From the NCBI RefSeq assembly GCF_007858275.1, contig NZ_VFEV01000037.1:1-64000 (forward strand): a DNA stretch of 64,000 nt. The letters run 5' to 3'. The notes beneath the pieces are model-generated. The model saw only the letters and a program-made list of their open reading frames with translations, ran no database searches and had not been told where the DNA came from. The stretch comes from Pseudomonas proteolytica. Lineage in GTDB: Bacteria; Pseudomonadota; Gammaproteobacteria; Pseudomonadales; Pseudomonadaceae. Of this stretch, positions 20,964 to 29,913 are shown piece by piece. A program made the position numbers and the translations under genes. Numbering within the stretch: the stretch's first letter is position 1; every line of letters starts with the position of its first letter.

Positions 20964-21305
20964 TCAGGGCTTGCGGGAGGCACCCTGCATGGCCAGCTTG
21001 ATCAAGGGGATCAGGCCTGCGCCGAGCCGTACCAGGCGGGTCATGGTGCCGATACTGCCACCTTTGGCGCCTTTGCCGGTGAAGAATCCCAGGAGGGTCA
21101 CCGCCGCGACGCCCCACAGCGGCGCATGCTTGATGCCAAACCCGTCTTGCCAGCTCTGGCCCATGTTGCGCACCTTTTGCAGGGGCAGCAGCAATTGCTG
21201 TGACTCGTGGCGAATTTCCTGGCGGTGCATTTCCATGCGCAGGCGGATCAAGGCCTTACGCATCTCCCGCCGGGAGTTGGTTTGCGGCAGTTCAGTCAGG
21301 CTCAT
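20964..21305 (-). CDS. Small membrane-associated protein, YqjK-like position
   Basis: A 113-residue basic protein with a charged N-terminal helix (many Arg, Glu and Gln to about residue 45) and a hydrophobic C-terminal half (WGVAAVTLLGFFTG and TMTRLVRLGAGLIPL). Its ATG overlaps the yqjE stop as ATGA. In enterobacteria the order yqjD-yqjE-yqjK occurs, and this gene holds the third place. Resemblance to YqjK is positional and compositional, not by clear sequence. It is probably a stress-related inner-membrane protein. Confidence 0.75.
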   Translation of the reverse strand: MSLTELPQTNSRREMRKALIRLRMEMHRQEIRHESQQLLLPLQKVRNMGQSWQDGFGIKHAPLWGVAAVTLLGFFTGKGAKGGSIGTMTRLVRLGAGLIPLIKLAMQGASRKP

Positions 21306-21688
21306 GGCAGCAGGCGCTCCCGGTCGTTGGCCAGCTCTTCGAGGGTGGCATGGAAAGGCGTGGATTCATCAAACACCGCCGCCTTCAACCGCAGCCCGCA
21401 GAACGCTGCGGCCAGTACGTAGAACACGCAAAGGCTGATGATCCCGGTCAGGCGGTAGGTGTCCCAGACGAGGATCATGACCAGCGCCGATAACCCCACC
21501 AGCAGCAACAGGGCAAATACCAGCGCCAGGCCGGCAAACAGCAGCAGGCTGACGGTGCGTGCCTTCTGTTCCTGTAACTCGATGCCGAACAGCTCGACAT
21601 GGCTGTGCAGCAAGCCCAGGACTGCAGCGCCAAGGCGCCGCGATGTGGAGCTTGGGCCCGAGGACGAGCCGGTTTCGCCGATAGACAT
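21302..21688 (-). CDS. YqjE / phage-holin-superfamily III membrane protein
   Basis: A 128-residue protein with two long hydrophobic helices (about 48-70 and 75-100), between an amphipathic N-terminal ELFGIELQEQKAR helix and a charged tail. This matches the YqjE family, often called holin-like by homology, without evidence of lysis activity. The ATG at 21688 follows the DUF883 stop by two bases; 23 upstream codons overlap that gene and are rejected. It is the second gene of a three-gene operon. Confidence 0.85.
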   Translation of the reverse strand: MSIGETGSSSGPSSTSRRLGAAVLGLLHSHVELFGIELQEQKARTVSLLLFAGLALVFALLLLVGLSALVMILVWDTYRLTGIISLCVFYVLAAAFCGLRLKAAVFDESTPFHATLEELANDRERLLP

Positions 21689-21690
21689 GA

Positions 21691-22005
21691 TTAGCGCCTT
21701 GTGGCCAGCAGGCCGATCAGAAAGCCCACGCCGGCAGCGATGCCAACGGATTGCCACGGGTTGGCCTGGACGTAGTCTTCGGTGGCGGTGACTGCCGCCT
21801 TGCCGCGTTCGCGCAGGGAATCTTCGGTCAACTTCAAGGTTTCACGAGCCTGTAGCAGGCTGTCGTGGATCTTTGAACGCAGCTCATCAGCCTGGTCCCC
21901 GGCGAGAATCGCGGTGTCGTCCAGCAGCTTTTCAGTGTCGTTGACCAAGGTCTGGAAATCTTCCATCAGTATCTCTTGAGCAGTCTTTGCCGTTTTTCTG
22001 GCCAT
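21691..22005 (-). CDS. DUF883 / ElaB-YqjD family protein
   Basis: A 104-residue protein with a long amphipathic helical N-terminal part and a C-terminal anchor SVGIAAGVGFLIGLLATRR preceded by ANPWQ. This is the YqjD/ElaB layout, in which the C-terminal helix anchors ribosome-binding proteins to the inner membrane in stationary phase. It is the first gene of the yqjD-yqjE-yqjK-like operon. Confidence 0.9.
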   Translation of the reverse strand: MARKTAKTAQEILMEDFQTLVNDTEKLLDDTAILAGDQADELRSKIHDSLLQARETLKLTEDSLRERGKAAVTATEDYVQANPWQSVGIAAGVGFLIGLLATRR

Positions 22006-22359
22006 GGTTATCTCCGTGAGTGGCTGTCTGATGCTTTTGCAAGGTTTTGGTTGAGAGTCGCCGGCATCGGTGAAGGTTCACTGCAATTGTCTGGTACAGC
22101 TTTTGCTTTGCCTTGGTGCGCCAGCCGCAAGGCTTGCGCGCAATGTGGGCGGTTTCGGCCAAAGCCTTGAAAAACCTTACCCTAAATCACTAAAACCCGT
22201 GGAAAAACCCGCAAGTCACTGCCTTATTCAATCGTCATTGCGCCAAAGCGGCTCATACCCTCTGAGAAGGGTAGAGCACCCGGTGCCAATTTAGTGCGCG
22301 ATCATCGGGCAATGACCTGCTTTGGTGCTTTTTCCTGAACTGCAGGCCTGCCAATCCCC
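22006..22359. promoter_or_regulatory. Divergent region between yqjD-like gene and amt
   Basis: 354 bases without a credible gene. It should hold promoters for both flanking genes. A short CCCTCTGAGAAGGG hairpin occurs at about 22258-22271. I looked for a sigma-54 site for the ammonium channel and found only a TGGCAC on the minus strand with wrong spacing, so no promoter is called. Confidence 0.3.
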
Positions 22360-23568
22360 ATGGAAAATGTGCAAAGCGCGGTGGACACCCTGGTCCACAG
22401 CTCCAATACGCTGTTTATTCTGATCGGCGCAGTGATGGTCCTGGCGATGCATGCCGGCTTCGCGTTCCTGGAAGTCGGGACGGTGCGGCAGAAGAACCAA
22501 GTCAACGCATTGTCGAAAATCCTCAGTGATTTTGCAGTGTCGACCCTGGCCTATTTCTTTATAGGCTATTGGATCTCCTATGGGGTCAGCTTTATGCAGC
22601 CGGCCGCGGTGCTCAGTGCCGACCACGGTTATGGGCTGGTGAAGTTCTTTTTCCTGCTGACCTTCGCCGCCGCCATCCCGGCGATCATCTCCGGCGGCAT
22701 TGCCGAGCGTGCACGTTTTGTTCCTCAGTTGTGCGCCACGGCGTTGATCGTGGCGTTTATCTACCCGTTTTTCGAGGGCATGGTGTGGAATGGCAACTTC
22801 GGTCTGCAAGCCTGGTTGCTGGTGACTTTTGGCGCAGCATTCCATGACTTTGCCGGCTCCGTGGTGGTCCATGCCATGGGCGGCTGGCTGGCGCTGGCGG
22901 CGGTGTTGCTGCTGGGCCCGCGCCAGGGCCGTTATCGCGATGGGCGCCTGGTGGCGTTCGCGCCTTCGAGCATTCCGTTCCTGGCGCTGGGCTCGTGGAT
23001 ATTGATCGTCGGCTGGTTCGGCTTCAACGTGATGAGCGCGCAGACCCTGTCCGGGGTGAGCGGCCTGGTGGCGGTCAACTCGCTGATGGCCATGGTCGGC
23101 GGTACGGTGGCGGCGCTGGTGATTGGGCGTAACGACCCGGGCTTCTTGCACAATGGTCCGCTGGCAGGGCTGGTGGCGATTTGCGCGGGTTCCGACCTGA
23201 TGCACCCGGTCGGCGCATTGGTTACCGGTGTGGTGGCCGGTGGCTTGTTCGTCTGGTGCTTTATCGCCGCCCAGGCTCGTTGGAAGATCGATGATGTGCT
23301 GGGTGTGTGGCCGCTGCATGGCCTGTGCGGTGTGTGGGGCGGGATTGCCTGCGGGATCTTCGGCCAGAGTGCCTTGGGTGGGCTGGGCGGTGTGAGCCTG
23401 ATCAGCCAGTTGATCGGTACCGCCCTGGGGGTGGTGGTGGCCCTGGCTGGCGGGTTGTTGGTGTACGGGGTGCTCAAGCGCCTTTTCGGCCTGCGCTTGA
23501 GCCAGGAAGAGGAGTACTACGGTGCGGACTTGTCGATCCATAAGATCGGCGCAGTCAGTCAGGATTGA
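22360..23568 (+). CDS. amt: Ammonium transporter (Amt/MEP/Rh family)
   Basis: A 402-residue polytopic channel for ammonium/ammonia with about eleven hydrophobic segments. The two pore histidines are in place, in HDFAGSVVVHAMGG and in LGVWPLHGLCGVWGG. GFAFLEVGTVRQKN is the family signature near the N-terminus. There is no obvious cleaved signal peptide, unlike typical AmtB. No glnK is adjacent, so this is a stand-alone Amt and not the usual glnK-amtB operon. Its end overlaps the convergent antiporter gene by 14 bp. Confidence 0.92.
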   Translation: MENVQSAVDTLVHSSNTLFILIGAVMVLAMHAGFAFLEVGTVRQKNQVNALSKILSDFAVSTLAYFFIGYWISYGVSFMQPAAVLSADHGYGLVKFFFLLTFAAAIPAIISGGIAERARFVPQLCATALIVAFIYPFFEGMVWNGNFGLQAWLLVTFGAAFHDFAGSVVVHAMGGWLALAAVLLLGPRQGRYRDGRLVAFAPSSIPFLALGSWILIVGWFGFNVMSAQTLSGVSGLVAVNSLMAMVGGTVAALVIGRNDPGFLHNGPLAGLVAICAGSDLMHPVGALVTGVVAGGLFVWCFIAAQARWKIDDVLGVWPLHGLCGVWGGIACGIFGQSALGGLGGVSLISQLIGTALGVVVALAGGLLVYGVLKRLFGLRLSQEEEYYGADLSIHKIGAVSQD

Positions 23569-25291
23569 TCGGGGCTTCACGGGTGTCGTCCGTGTGCGGG
23601 TAGAAACCGTGGAGCAAGCGGTAGCGATTGCGCCGCACCTCGTCGACCCGGTCGCGTACCTGCTGGTCTGGCAGGCCGAGCATGATCATTGCGTGCGACG
23701 CGAGCATCAGGCTCGACTCCAGCAGCTCCGGCACCACTTCACTGGCGCCGGCGGCTTTCAGTTCAGTCAACTGGCTGTCGTCGCGGGTGCGCACCAGGAT
23801 CGGCACTTTATGGTTGATTCGCCGTGCCTCCTTGAGCACTGTCAGGGCCACGTCGCTGTTGTCCACGGCAATCACCACCAGGCGCGCGCGTTCCAGGCCA
23901 ACGGCGCTGAGCAGGGCGCCGCGCCGGCAATCACCATAATGCACGCTGCTGTCCTCGGTAGCGGCTTCCTGCACGCGCTCGGGGTTATCGTCCAAGGCAA
24001 TGAACGCCTGTTGTTCACGGCGCAGGAAGCGCCCGATGGATTGACCGACCCGGCCATAGCCGCAGATCACTACATGCCCGCGTAACTCTGCGTTAAGCGC
24101 GGTGATAGCTTCCAGTTGCACTTGCTGGTTGGGTTTGCGATGCAGGCGCAGCGCGATAGCGGGTGCAGCCCGCAATAGCAGGGGCGTGAGCAGCATGGAG
24201 CAGAAAGTGGCTGCCAGCAGCAGGCTGCTGATTTCGCCTGGCAGCATATTGCTCAGTTGCATCTGTGCCATCAGTGCAAAGCAGAACTCGCCGCCCTGGG
24301 CCAGGGCCAGGCCGCTGCGCCAGGCGGTTTCGCTATCGCTGCCGCGTAGCTTGACCAGGGCGGCTACGACGCAGCCCTTGATCAACATCAGCGCCAGGGT
24401 CAGCCCGAGGATCTGCAAGCTGTGACTGACGAACAACTGCAGGTCGATCAGCATGCCGATACTGACAAAAAACAGCCCCAGCAGGATGTCGCGAAATGGT
24501 CGGATATCGGCTTCGATCTGGTGCCGGTAGTGGCTTTCACCTAGCAGCATCCCCGCCAGGAACGCGCCGAGGGCCGGCGACAGGCCCAGCAAGTGCGTGA
24601 GCCAGGCGGTGAGCAAGACGATCACCAGGGCCAGGAGCACGAACAGTTCCGCCGAATGGGAGGCGGCCACTTCGTGGAACAGGCGCGGCAGCAGCCAGCG
24701 GCTGGCGAGCAGCAGGCCGAGGAACAACACCACGGTCTTGCCCAGGGTCAGGGGCAGGGCCCAGTACCAGGCCTGCTCGCTGCTGCCGGCAAATACCGGG
24801 ACCAGGGTCAGCAGCAGCACCGCGACCACATCCTGGAACAACAGCACGCCAATCGCGTTCTGCCCATGGCTGCTGAAAATCTCCCCCAGGCTGGTCAACT
24901 CCTTACTCACAATGGCGGTGGATGACAGTGCCAGCCCGGCCCCCAGCAGCAACGCGGCGACTGGCGACATGCCCATCAGTAGCAGCAAGGCCCCCAGCAA
25001 TACGCCGCAGCACAACACTTGCAGACTGCCAAGACCAAACACCACCCGACGCAGGGTGAGCATCTTGGACAGGGAAAACTCCAGGCCCAGGGAAAACAGC
25101 AGGAACACCACTCCCAGTTCGGCGAGGTCGGGCAGGTCTTCGCTGTCATTGACCCAATCCAGGGCCGTTGGCCCCACGGCCAGGCCCACGCACAGGTAGC
25201 CGAGCACCGGCGGCAGTTGCAGGCGGCGGAACAGTGCAATGACGACCAGGGATGAGGCAAGAATGATCAGCAGGTTGGCAAACACAGACAT
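23555..25291 (-). CDS. Kef-type monovalent cation:proton antiporter (CPA2) with RCK domain
   Basis: A 578-residue membrane protein. About twelve hydrophobic segments (residues 1-385) form a CPA2 exchanger. A cytoplasmic TrkA-N/RCK domain with the dinucleotide-binding motif VVICGYGRVGQSIGRFL follows at about residue 410. The gene ends soon after that domain, with no clear TrkA-C. Such proteins export K+ or Na+ in exchange for protons; ligand and ion are not readable. It is monocistronic, divergent from the small glutaredoxin-like gene. Confidence 0.9.
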   Translation of the reverse strand: MSVFANLLIILASSLVVIALFRRLQLPPVLGYLCVGLAVGPTALDWVNDSEDLPDLAELGVVFLLFSLGLEFSLSKMLTLRRVVFGLGSLQVLCCGVLLGALLLLMGMSPVAALLLGAGLALSSTAIVSKELTSLGEIFSSHGQNAIGVLLFQDVVAVLLLTLVPVFAGSSEQAWYWALPLTLGKTVVLFLGLLLASRWLLPRLFHEVAASHSAELFVLLALVIVLLTAWLTHLLGLSPALGAFLAGMLLGESHYRHQIEADIRPFRDILLGLFFVSIGMLIDLQLFVSHSLQILGLTLALMLIKGCVVAALVKLRGSDSETAWRSGLALAQGGEFCFALMAQMQLSNMLPGEISSLLLAATFCSMLLTPLLLRAAPAIALRLHRKPNQQVQLEAITALNAELRGHVVICGYGRVGQSIGRFLRREQQAFIALDDNPERVQEAATEDSSVHYGDCRRGALLSAVGLERARLVVIAVDNSDVALTVLKEARRINHKVPILVRTRDDSQLTELKAAGASEVVPELLESSLMLASHAMIMLGLPDQQVRDRVDEVRRNRYRLLHGFYPHTDDTREAPINPD

Positions 25292-25439
25292 CTCCGTCGG
25301 GGTGTTGCAGGAAAAAAGCCGCGAGAATCGCTGAATCAGTTATAGGCCATGGTGATCTGGATCAGGTCTTTGTCATGACTCGACGAGGTTTTTCGTGGGG
25401 CCTAGAATGAGTACCTGTTTCTTATCGGGTCTGTAAGTC

Positions 25440-25676
25440 ATGCCTCCTGAATGCCAGTTGTTCGGCACCCTGGGCTGCCATCTGTGTGAGCTTGCCGAAG
25501 CTGAAATCATGCCGTTGGTCGAACACGGGCTGTTGGTCGAGTTGGTGGATATCGCTGATTCGCAAGCGCTGTTCGAAGCCTATGGCCTAAGCATTCCGGT
25601 GCTGCGCCGGGTTGATACCGGCGCGGAACTGGGCTGGCCGTTCGACACTGAACAGGTGGTTGCCTTTCTAATCTAG
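25440..25676 (+). CDS. Glutaredoxin-family (DUF836) small protein
   Basis: A 78-residue thioredoxin-fold protein with the redox pair CHLC in FGTLGCHLCELAE near the N-terminus and a cis-Pro segment SIPVLRRV. This matches the short DUF836 glutaredoxin-like family. The partner is unknown. It is preceded by about 150 bp of promoter space and followed by a small gene of unknown function. Confidence 0.85.
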   Translation: MPPECQLFGTLGCHLCELAEAEIMPLVEHGLLVELVDIADSQALFEAYGLSIPVLRRVDTGAELGWPFDTEQVVAFLI

Positions 25677-25750
25677 CGCCAACCCATGGCAGGTTGCTGA
25701 TTATTCGGTTACTGTATGTTTGTACAGCGATTGAGTGAGAGGGAACACCC

Positions 25751-26086
25751 GTGGTGAATGTTGAACAATTGAAAAGCAGCGTCAACCGCATGTCCGTCGA
25801 TATCGTGCGTGATGCTGTGAATGAGCTGCGGCTCGATGGCCTGGTCACGGAAGGCAAGACGCCGTTCAACAAAGTGCATTTCAATACCTGCTTTGCCGAA
25901 ATCGAAGCGTTGTTCCAGCGCGCCGGTTATCACAAGCAGTTGGACGTGGTGGGATACCAGGGCCTGTTGTATGCGTTGTACGACCCTGGCCGCTGGGAGG
26001 CGGTGGACGTACTGCGCTGGCTCAAGGAGTTCACCGAGGCTGCCAGTGCCTCGCCGGTGCTGCGGGCCGAATTGGTCAGGGCTTGA
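25751..26086 (+). CDS. Hypothetical protein, 111 residues
   Basis: I do not recognise this gene. The product is soluble, without signal peptide or membrane segment, and helix-rich, with an N-terminal stretch VNRMSVDIVRDAVNELRL and a central GYQGLLYALYDPGRW. Two consecutive GTG codons (25751, 25754) can start it, with GAGGGA upstream. Codon use is like the flanking genes. It sits 50 bp before a pseudouridine synthase and may share its transcript. Confidence 0.75.
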   Translation: MVNVEQLKSSVNRMSVDIVRDAVNELRLDGLVTEGKTPFNKVHFNTCFAEIEALFQRAGYHKQLDVVGYQGLLYALYDPGRWEAVDVLRWLKEFTEAASASPVLRAELVRA

Positions 26087-26136
26087 GCTTCTGGGGGATA
26101 ATGCCCCCTTAGTCTTTCCAGGCCTTGAGCGTACGC

Positions 26137-27027
26137 ATGTCCGATACCGGTTTTTCCGCTGCCCAGAACCAAGCCAGTACGCTGTACCTGCCGCCTGGCA
26201 CCTGGGCGACGGTGCTCGATTGCCTGTGCGAGCACTTTCGCGCCATTGGCCGCGAGCAGTGGCTGGACCGTATCGCCCGTGGCCGGGTGCTGGATGGCAA
26301 TGGCCAGCCCATCGGCGTGGACCTGGCCTACAAGGAAGGTTTGCGCATCCACTACTTTCGCGAAGTGCCGGATGAAAAACCGATTCCGGTGCATGAGACC
26401 ATCCTGTACGCCGATGAGCATCTGGTGGTGGCCGACAAGCCGCACTTCCTGCCAGTGACCCCTGCCGGCGAGTATGTCGAGCAGACATTGCTGCGCCGCC
26501 TGATCCGCCGCCTGGACAACCCGTCCCTGGTGCCGCTGCATCGTATTGATCGCCACACCGCTGGGCTGGTGCTGTTCTCTGCCAACCCGCAAAGCCGCTC
26601 GGCGTATCAACAACTGTTCCCCACCCGCCGGATCGATAAATTCTACGAAGCCATTGCGCCGGCCTTGCCTGCACTGACATTTCCGCTGGTGCACAAGAGC
26701 CGCCTGGTGGAGGGCGAACCGTTCTTTCGCATGCAGGAAGGACCTGGTGTGAGCAACACGGAAACCGCAGTGCAGGTTCGCGAAAAAAACGGCGACCTGT
26801 GGCGTTATGGCCTGTTTCCGGTGACGGGCAAGAAGCATCAACTGCGCGTGCATATGACGGCGTTGGGCGCGAGCATCTGTAATGACCCGTTTTACCCCGA
26901 GGTCATCAAGGATGCCGTGGATGATTATGCCAACCCGCTCAAGTTGCTGGCCCAGGGCGTACGGTTTATCGACCCGGTGACGGGCGAGGAGCGCAGTTTC
27001 AGCAGTAGGATCGTGCTTGAGTGGTGA
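26137..27027 (+). CDS. RluA-family RNA pseudouridine synthase
   Basis: A 296-residue pseudouridine synthase. The catalytic Asp is in PLHRIDRHTAGLVL (about residue 145), with the later GKKHQLRVHM block also typical. An N-terminal region of about 85 residues precedes the catalytic domain and resembles a degenerate S4-like part (WLDRIARGRVLDGNGQPI). The RNA target, rRNA or tRNA, cannot be assigned. The ATG at 26137 is preferred over a TTG four codons earlier. It ends at a bidirectional terminator. Confidence 0.9.
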   Translation: MSDTGFSAAQNQASTLYLPPGTWATVLDCLCEHFRAIGREQWLDRIARGRVLDGNGQPIGVDLAYKEGLRIHYFREVPDEKPIPVHETILYADEHLVVADKPHFLPVTPAGEYVEQTLLRRLIRRLDNPSLVPLHRIDRHTAGLVLFSANPQSRSAYQQLFPTRRIDKFYEAIAPALPALTFPLVHKSRLVEGEPFFRMQEGPGVSNTETAVQVREKNGDLWRYGLFPVTGKKHQLRVHMTALGASICNDPFYPEVIKDAVDDYANPLKLLAQGVRFIDPVTGEERSFSSRIVLEW

Positions 27028-27052
27028 TGTTTCCCACACCCCAGATACAACA

Positions 27053-27074
27053 AAGCCCGCTCAAAAGCGGGCTT
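27053..27074. terminator. Bidirectional terminator after the pseudouridine synthase
   Basis: AAGCCCGCT / AGCGGGCTT 9-bp stem with a four-base loop, between convergent genes. T runs are short on both sides. Confidence 0.75.
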
Positions 27075-27095
27075 CGTCGTATCTGGCGTTAAGAC

Positions 27096-27317
27096 TTACA
27101 GGTCTTTAACGGTGCGAACCTGATCCTTGTTGATGCGGGTACGCTTGCCATCCAGTTGTTCGAATTCGTAGAAGCCCGAATCCTGATCGAATTTAGGGGT
27201 GTCGACAGCCTGGATTTCGCGACCGTCATTCAGGGTGATCACTGTTGGCGAGGCGCAACCGGCGAGGGTAGCAAGGCCCAGTGCAAGCATGAGAGCGGCG
27301 ATGGTCCGTTGGGTCAT
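27096..27317 (-). CDS. YgdI/YgdR-type small lipoprotein (DUF903)
   Basis: A 73-residue lipoprotein precursor. The signal peptide ends in the lipobox LAGC, giving a mature peptide of about 52 residues with the YgdI/YgdR fold features ITLNDGREIQA and YEFEQLDGKRTRINKDQV. The ATG at 27317 has GGAGA upstream; 28 further upstream codons are rejected because the signal peptide starts here. Function is unknown. It lies downstream of mobA. Confidence 0.9.
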   Translation of the reverse strand: MTQRTIAALMLALGLATLAGCASPTVITLNDGREIQAVDTPKFDQDSGFYEFEQLDGKRTRINKDQVRTVKDL

Positions 27318-27397
27318 GAGTCTTCTCCGAGAGTAATGCTGTGTTGAGTTCTGACCTTGTGACGTATGCAACGTCGGCAAAGTTCCTTGTATAGCGC

Positions 27398-28000
27398 TCA
27401 TTCTGACACGCCGGGGCGTGGGTGCAACAACTCTGGTGTATTGAGGTTGGCCAGGCGCGGGTCATTTTCTGCGCAGTCGAGCGCCTGGGCCCCCAATTTC
27501 AGGAGGATCTGGCGCGGGCTGCGCTCTGCAGCCCGCCAGGCATCTTCCACTGCGTCGCGCAGGCGCGTCGGTATGACGCAGAGCAGAGGTTCCCAGAATG
27601 CGCCATGACGGATCATCACCGGCACCTGTGGGTGTTGGCGGGCGGTTTCGAGTAGGTCTGCCAGCAACTGCCCGTCGATGTGCGGCACATCACAGGGCAA
27701 TACCAATAGGTGTTCATGGCGCGCGGCGGCCAGCCCGGCACGGATGCCGGCCAAGGGGCCCGGGAAGTCCGGACTGTCGTCGCTAACCAACTGGTCGCCA
27801 TAGGTGGCGTACTGCGCCTGGTTGCGGTTGCAGGAGATGATCAGGTCGTCGGTCAACGCTCGCACCCGCTGATGCAGGTGGGCAATCAGCGGTTGTCCGT
27901 GCCAGTCGAGCAGGCCCTTGTCCAGCCCGCCCATGCGCTGGCCGCGACCGCCGGCCAGCAATAGGATGGAGCAGGGCAGGGGCGAAGAATTGAGTGGCAT
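27398..28000 (-). CDS. mobA: Molybdenum cofactor guanylyltransferase
   Basis: A 200-residue nucleotidyltransferase that converts molybdopterin cofactor to its guanine dinucleotide form. The N-terminal LLLAGGRGQRMGGLDKGLL is the GTP-binding signature, and the LVSDDSPDFPGPLAG region and LPCDVPHID follow. The ATG at 28000 is chosen; a long in-frame extension overlaps the divergent moaB gene. mobA and moaB-moeA are divergently arranged with a 76-bp promoter region between them. Confidence 0.94.
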   Translation of the reverse strand: MPLNSSPLPCSILLLAGGRGQRMGGLDKGLLDWHGQPLIAHLHQRVRALTDDLIISCNRNQAQYATYGDQLVSDDSPDFPGPLAGIRAGLAAARHEHLLVLPCDVPHIDGQLLADLLETARQHPQVPVMIRHGAFWEPLLCVIPTRLRDAVEDAWRAAERSPRQILLKLGAQALDCAENDPRLANLNTPELLHPRPGVSE

Positions 28001-28076
28001 GACGGCTCCGCAGCGGCAGTGAAATAGGGGGCTGTGATATAACATCGGGCTGTTCCTTCGACAACCGGACCGAGCC

Positions 28077-28616
28077 ATGAAAGCCAAGGCTGATGCGCCT
28101 TTCGTACCTCTTAACATCGCTGTACTGACCGTCAGCGACACCCGTACCCTGGAGACCGACACCTCCGGGCAGGTATTCGTTGACCGCCTGCTTGCGGCCG
28201 GCCATCGCCTGGCCGAACGGGTACTGCTCAAAGATGACCTCTACAAAATCCGTGCGCAAGTGGCGCACTGGATCGCCGAGGACGTGGTGCAAGTGGTGCT
28301 GATTACCGGTGGGACCGGCTTCACTGGCCGCGACAGCACCCCGGAAGCTGTCAGTTGCCTGCTGGACAAGCAAGTGGACGGGTTTGGCGAGCTGTTCCGG
28401 CAGATTTCGGTCGCCGATATCGGCACTTCCACTGTGCAGTCCCGCGCCTTGGCCGGCCTGGCCAATGGCACCCTGGTGTGTTGCCTGCCGGGTTCCACCA
28501 ATGCAGTGCGTACCGGTTGGGATGGGATCCTTGCTGAGCAATTGGATGCCCGTCACCGCCCGTGCAATTTCGTGCCGCACCTCAAGCTGGCCGAACCGTG
28601 TGAATCCCGTGGGTAA
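28077..28616 (+). CDS. moaB: Molybdopterin adenylyltransferase family protein MoaB
   Basis: A 179-residue MoaB/Mog-fold protein. VLITGGTGFTGRDSTPEAV and LANGTLVCCLPGSTNAVRTG are the expected nucleotide and pterin-binding motifs. MoaB proteins activate molybdopterin with ATP before metal insertion by MoeA. The moeA start lies within its last codons, so the two are co-expressed. Confidence 0.94.
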   Translation: MKAKADAPFVPLNIAVLTVSDTRTLETDTSGQVFVDRLLAAGHRLAERVLLKDDLYKIRAQVAHWIAEDVVQVVLITGGTGFTGRDSTPEAVSCLLDKQVDGFGELFRQISVADIGTSTVQSRALAGLANGTLVCCLPGSTNAVRTGWDGILAEQLDARHRPCNFVPHLKLAEPCESRG

Positions 28617-29826
28617 GCCGGGTAAAACCGGTGCGTTGATGCCGGTAGAAGAAGCACTCGAGCGCCTGTTGAGCATGGCTGAGGCCGCACCAATCCGTGA
28701 GCAGGAACACCTGCCATTGGCCGAGTGCGACGGCCGCGTGTTGGCCGAGGCGCTGGTGTCCACCCTCGACCTGCCGCCCTGGCCCAACAGTGCCATGGAT
28801 GGCTACGCCTTGCGTACGGCCGACTGGACGGGTGAGCCGCTGGTGGTGAGCCAGCGCATTTTCGCCGGCCAGGCCCCCGAGCCTTTGACGGCGGGAACCT
28901 GTGCGCGGATCTTCACCGGTGCCCCGGTACCTGAAGGCGCCGACTGCGTCGAAATGCAGGAAAATGCCGAGGTGCAATCCGATCAGCGCGTGAGCTTTAC
29001 CCAGGCGCTGCACGTAGGGCAAAACATTCGGCCCAAGGGTCAGGAAACCACGGTCGGCGAAGAAGTCCTGGCAGCCGGTACGCGGCTCGGCCCGATTGAG
29101 CTGGGCCTGGCGGCCTCGCTGGGGCGCGATCGCCTGGAGGTGGTGCGGCGCGTGCGTGTGGCAGTGCTGTCCACCGGCGACGAGTTGATCGAACCGGGCC
29201 TGCCCCTGGGGCCGGGGCAAATCTACAACAGCAACCGGCGGGTGTTGTGCAGTTGGTTGCAACGCCTGGGCTGCGAGGTAATCGACGCCGGTATCTTGCC
29301 CGATGACCTGGAATTGACCCGTAGCCGCCTGGGGGCACTGGGTTCGGTGGACCTGATCCTGTCCACCGGTGGTGTTTCGGTGGGGGAAGCCGACTTCCTC
29401 GGGATCGCACTACGTGAGGAGGGCGAGCTGGCCTTGTGGAAGCTGGCGATCAAGCCTGGCAAACCCCTGACATTCGGCCACTTCCGTGGGGTGCCGGTGA
29501 TCGGCCTACCGGGGAATCCGGCGTCCACCCTGGTCACGTTCGCCCTGCTGGCACGGCCCTACCTGCTGCGCCGCCAAGGTGTCGAAGCGGTGCAGCCCCT
29601 GCGTTTCGAGGTCCCGGTGGGGTTCGTCTGGGCCAAGCCTGGCAACCGCCGCGAATACCTGCGCGGGCGCCTGGAGCACGGGCGGGCGGTGATTTACCAG
29701 AATCAAAGCTCCGGCGTATTGCGCAGTGCCGCCTGGGCCGAGGGCTTGGTGGAAGTCCTGGAGGGCACCACCCTGGCGATCGGCGACCGGGTGAACTTCA
29801 TTGCGTTGAGTGAACTGTTGGGCTGA
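28600..29826 (+). CDS. moeA: Molybdopterin molybdenumtransferase
   Basis: A protein of about 408 residues that inserts molybdate into adenylylated molybdopterin. Motifs: PWPNSAMDGYALR, the IFTGAPVP region, STGDELIEPG, DLILSTGGVSVGEADF, KPGKPLTFG and GLPGNPAST. The start is uncertain: GTG codons at 28600 and 28609 and an ATG at 28639 are all possible. I give 28600 because related proteins have several residues before the conserved LMPVEEAL block. Translation would overlap the moaB end by 17 bases. Confidence 0.92.
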   Translation: MNPVGKPGKTGALMPVEEALERLLSMAEAAPIREQEHLPLAECDGRVLAEALVSTLDLPPWPNSAMDGYALRTADWTGEPLVVSQRIFAGQAPEPLTAGTCARIFTGAPVPEGADCVEMQENAEVQSDQRVSFTQALHVGQNIRPKGQETTVGEEVLAAGTRLGPIELGLAASLGRDRLEVVRRVRVAVLSTGDELIEPGLPLGPGQIYNSNRRVLCSWLQRLGCEVIDAGILPDDLELTRSRLGALGSVDLILSTGGVSVGEADFLGIALREEGELALWKLAIKPGKPLTFGHFRGVPVIGLPGNPASTLVTFALLARPYLLRRQGVEAVQPLRFEVPVGFVWAKPGNRREYLRGRLEHGRAVIYQNQSSGVLRSAAWAEGLVEVLEGTTLAIGDRVNFIALSELLG

Positions 29827-29913
29827 AGAATTAATTTACAGCCCAATGGCTTTTTTCTGACTGCCGAAGGTCAACATCCCTCAGGTACCCTCCAACGATA
29901 GGAGCTTCACTCC

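Noticed and set aside
21302..21688. Holin-superfamily annotation as evidence of a prophage
   Set aside because: It belongs to the chromosomal yqjD-yqjE-yqjK-type operon; no phage genes lie nearby.
22276..22300. TGGCAC on the minus strand as a possible sigma-54 site near amt
   Set aside because: The -12 GC is one base too close and the site points away from amt.
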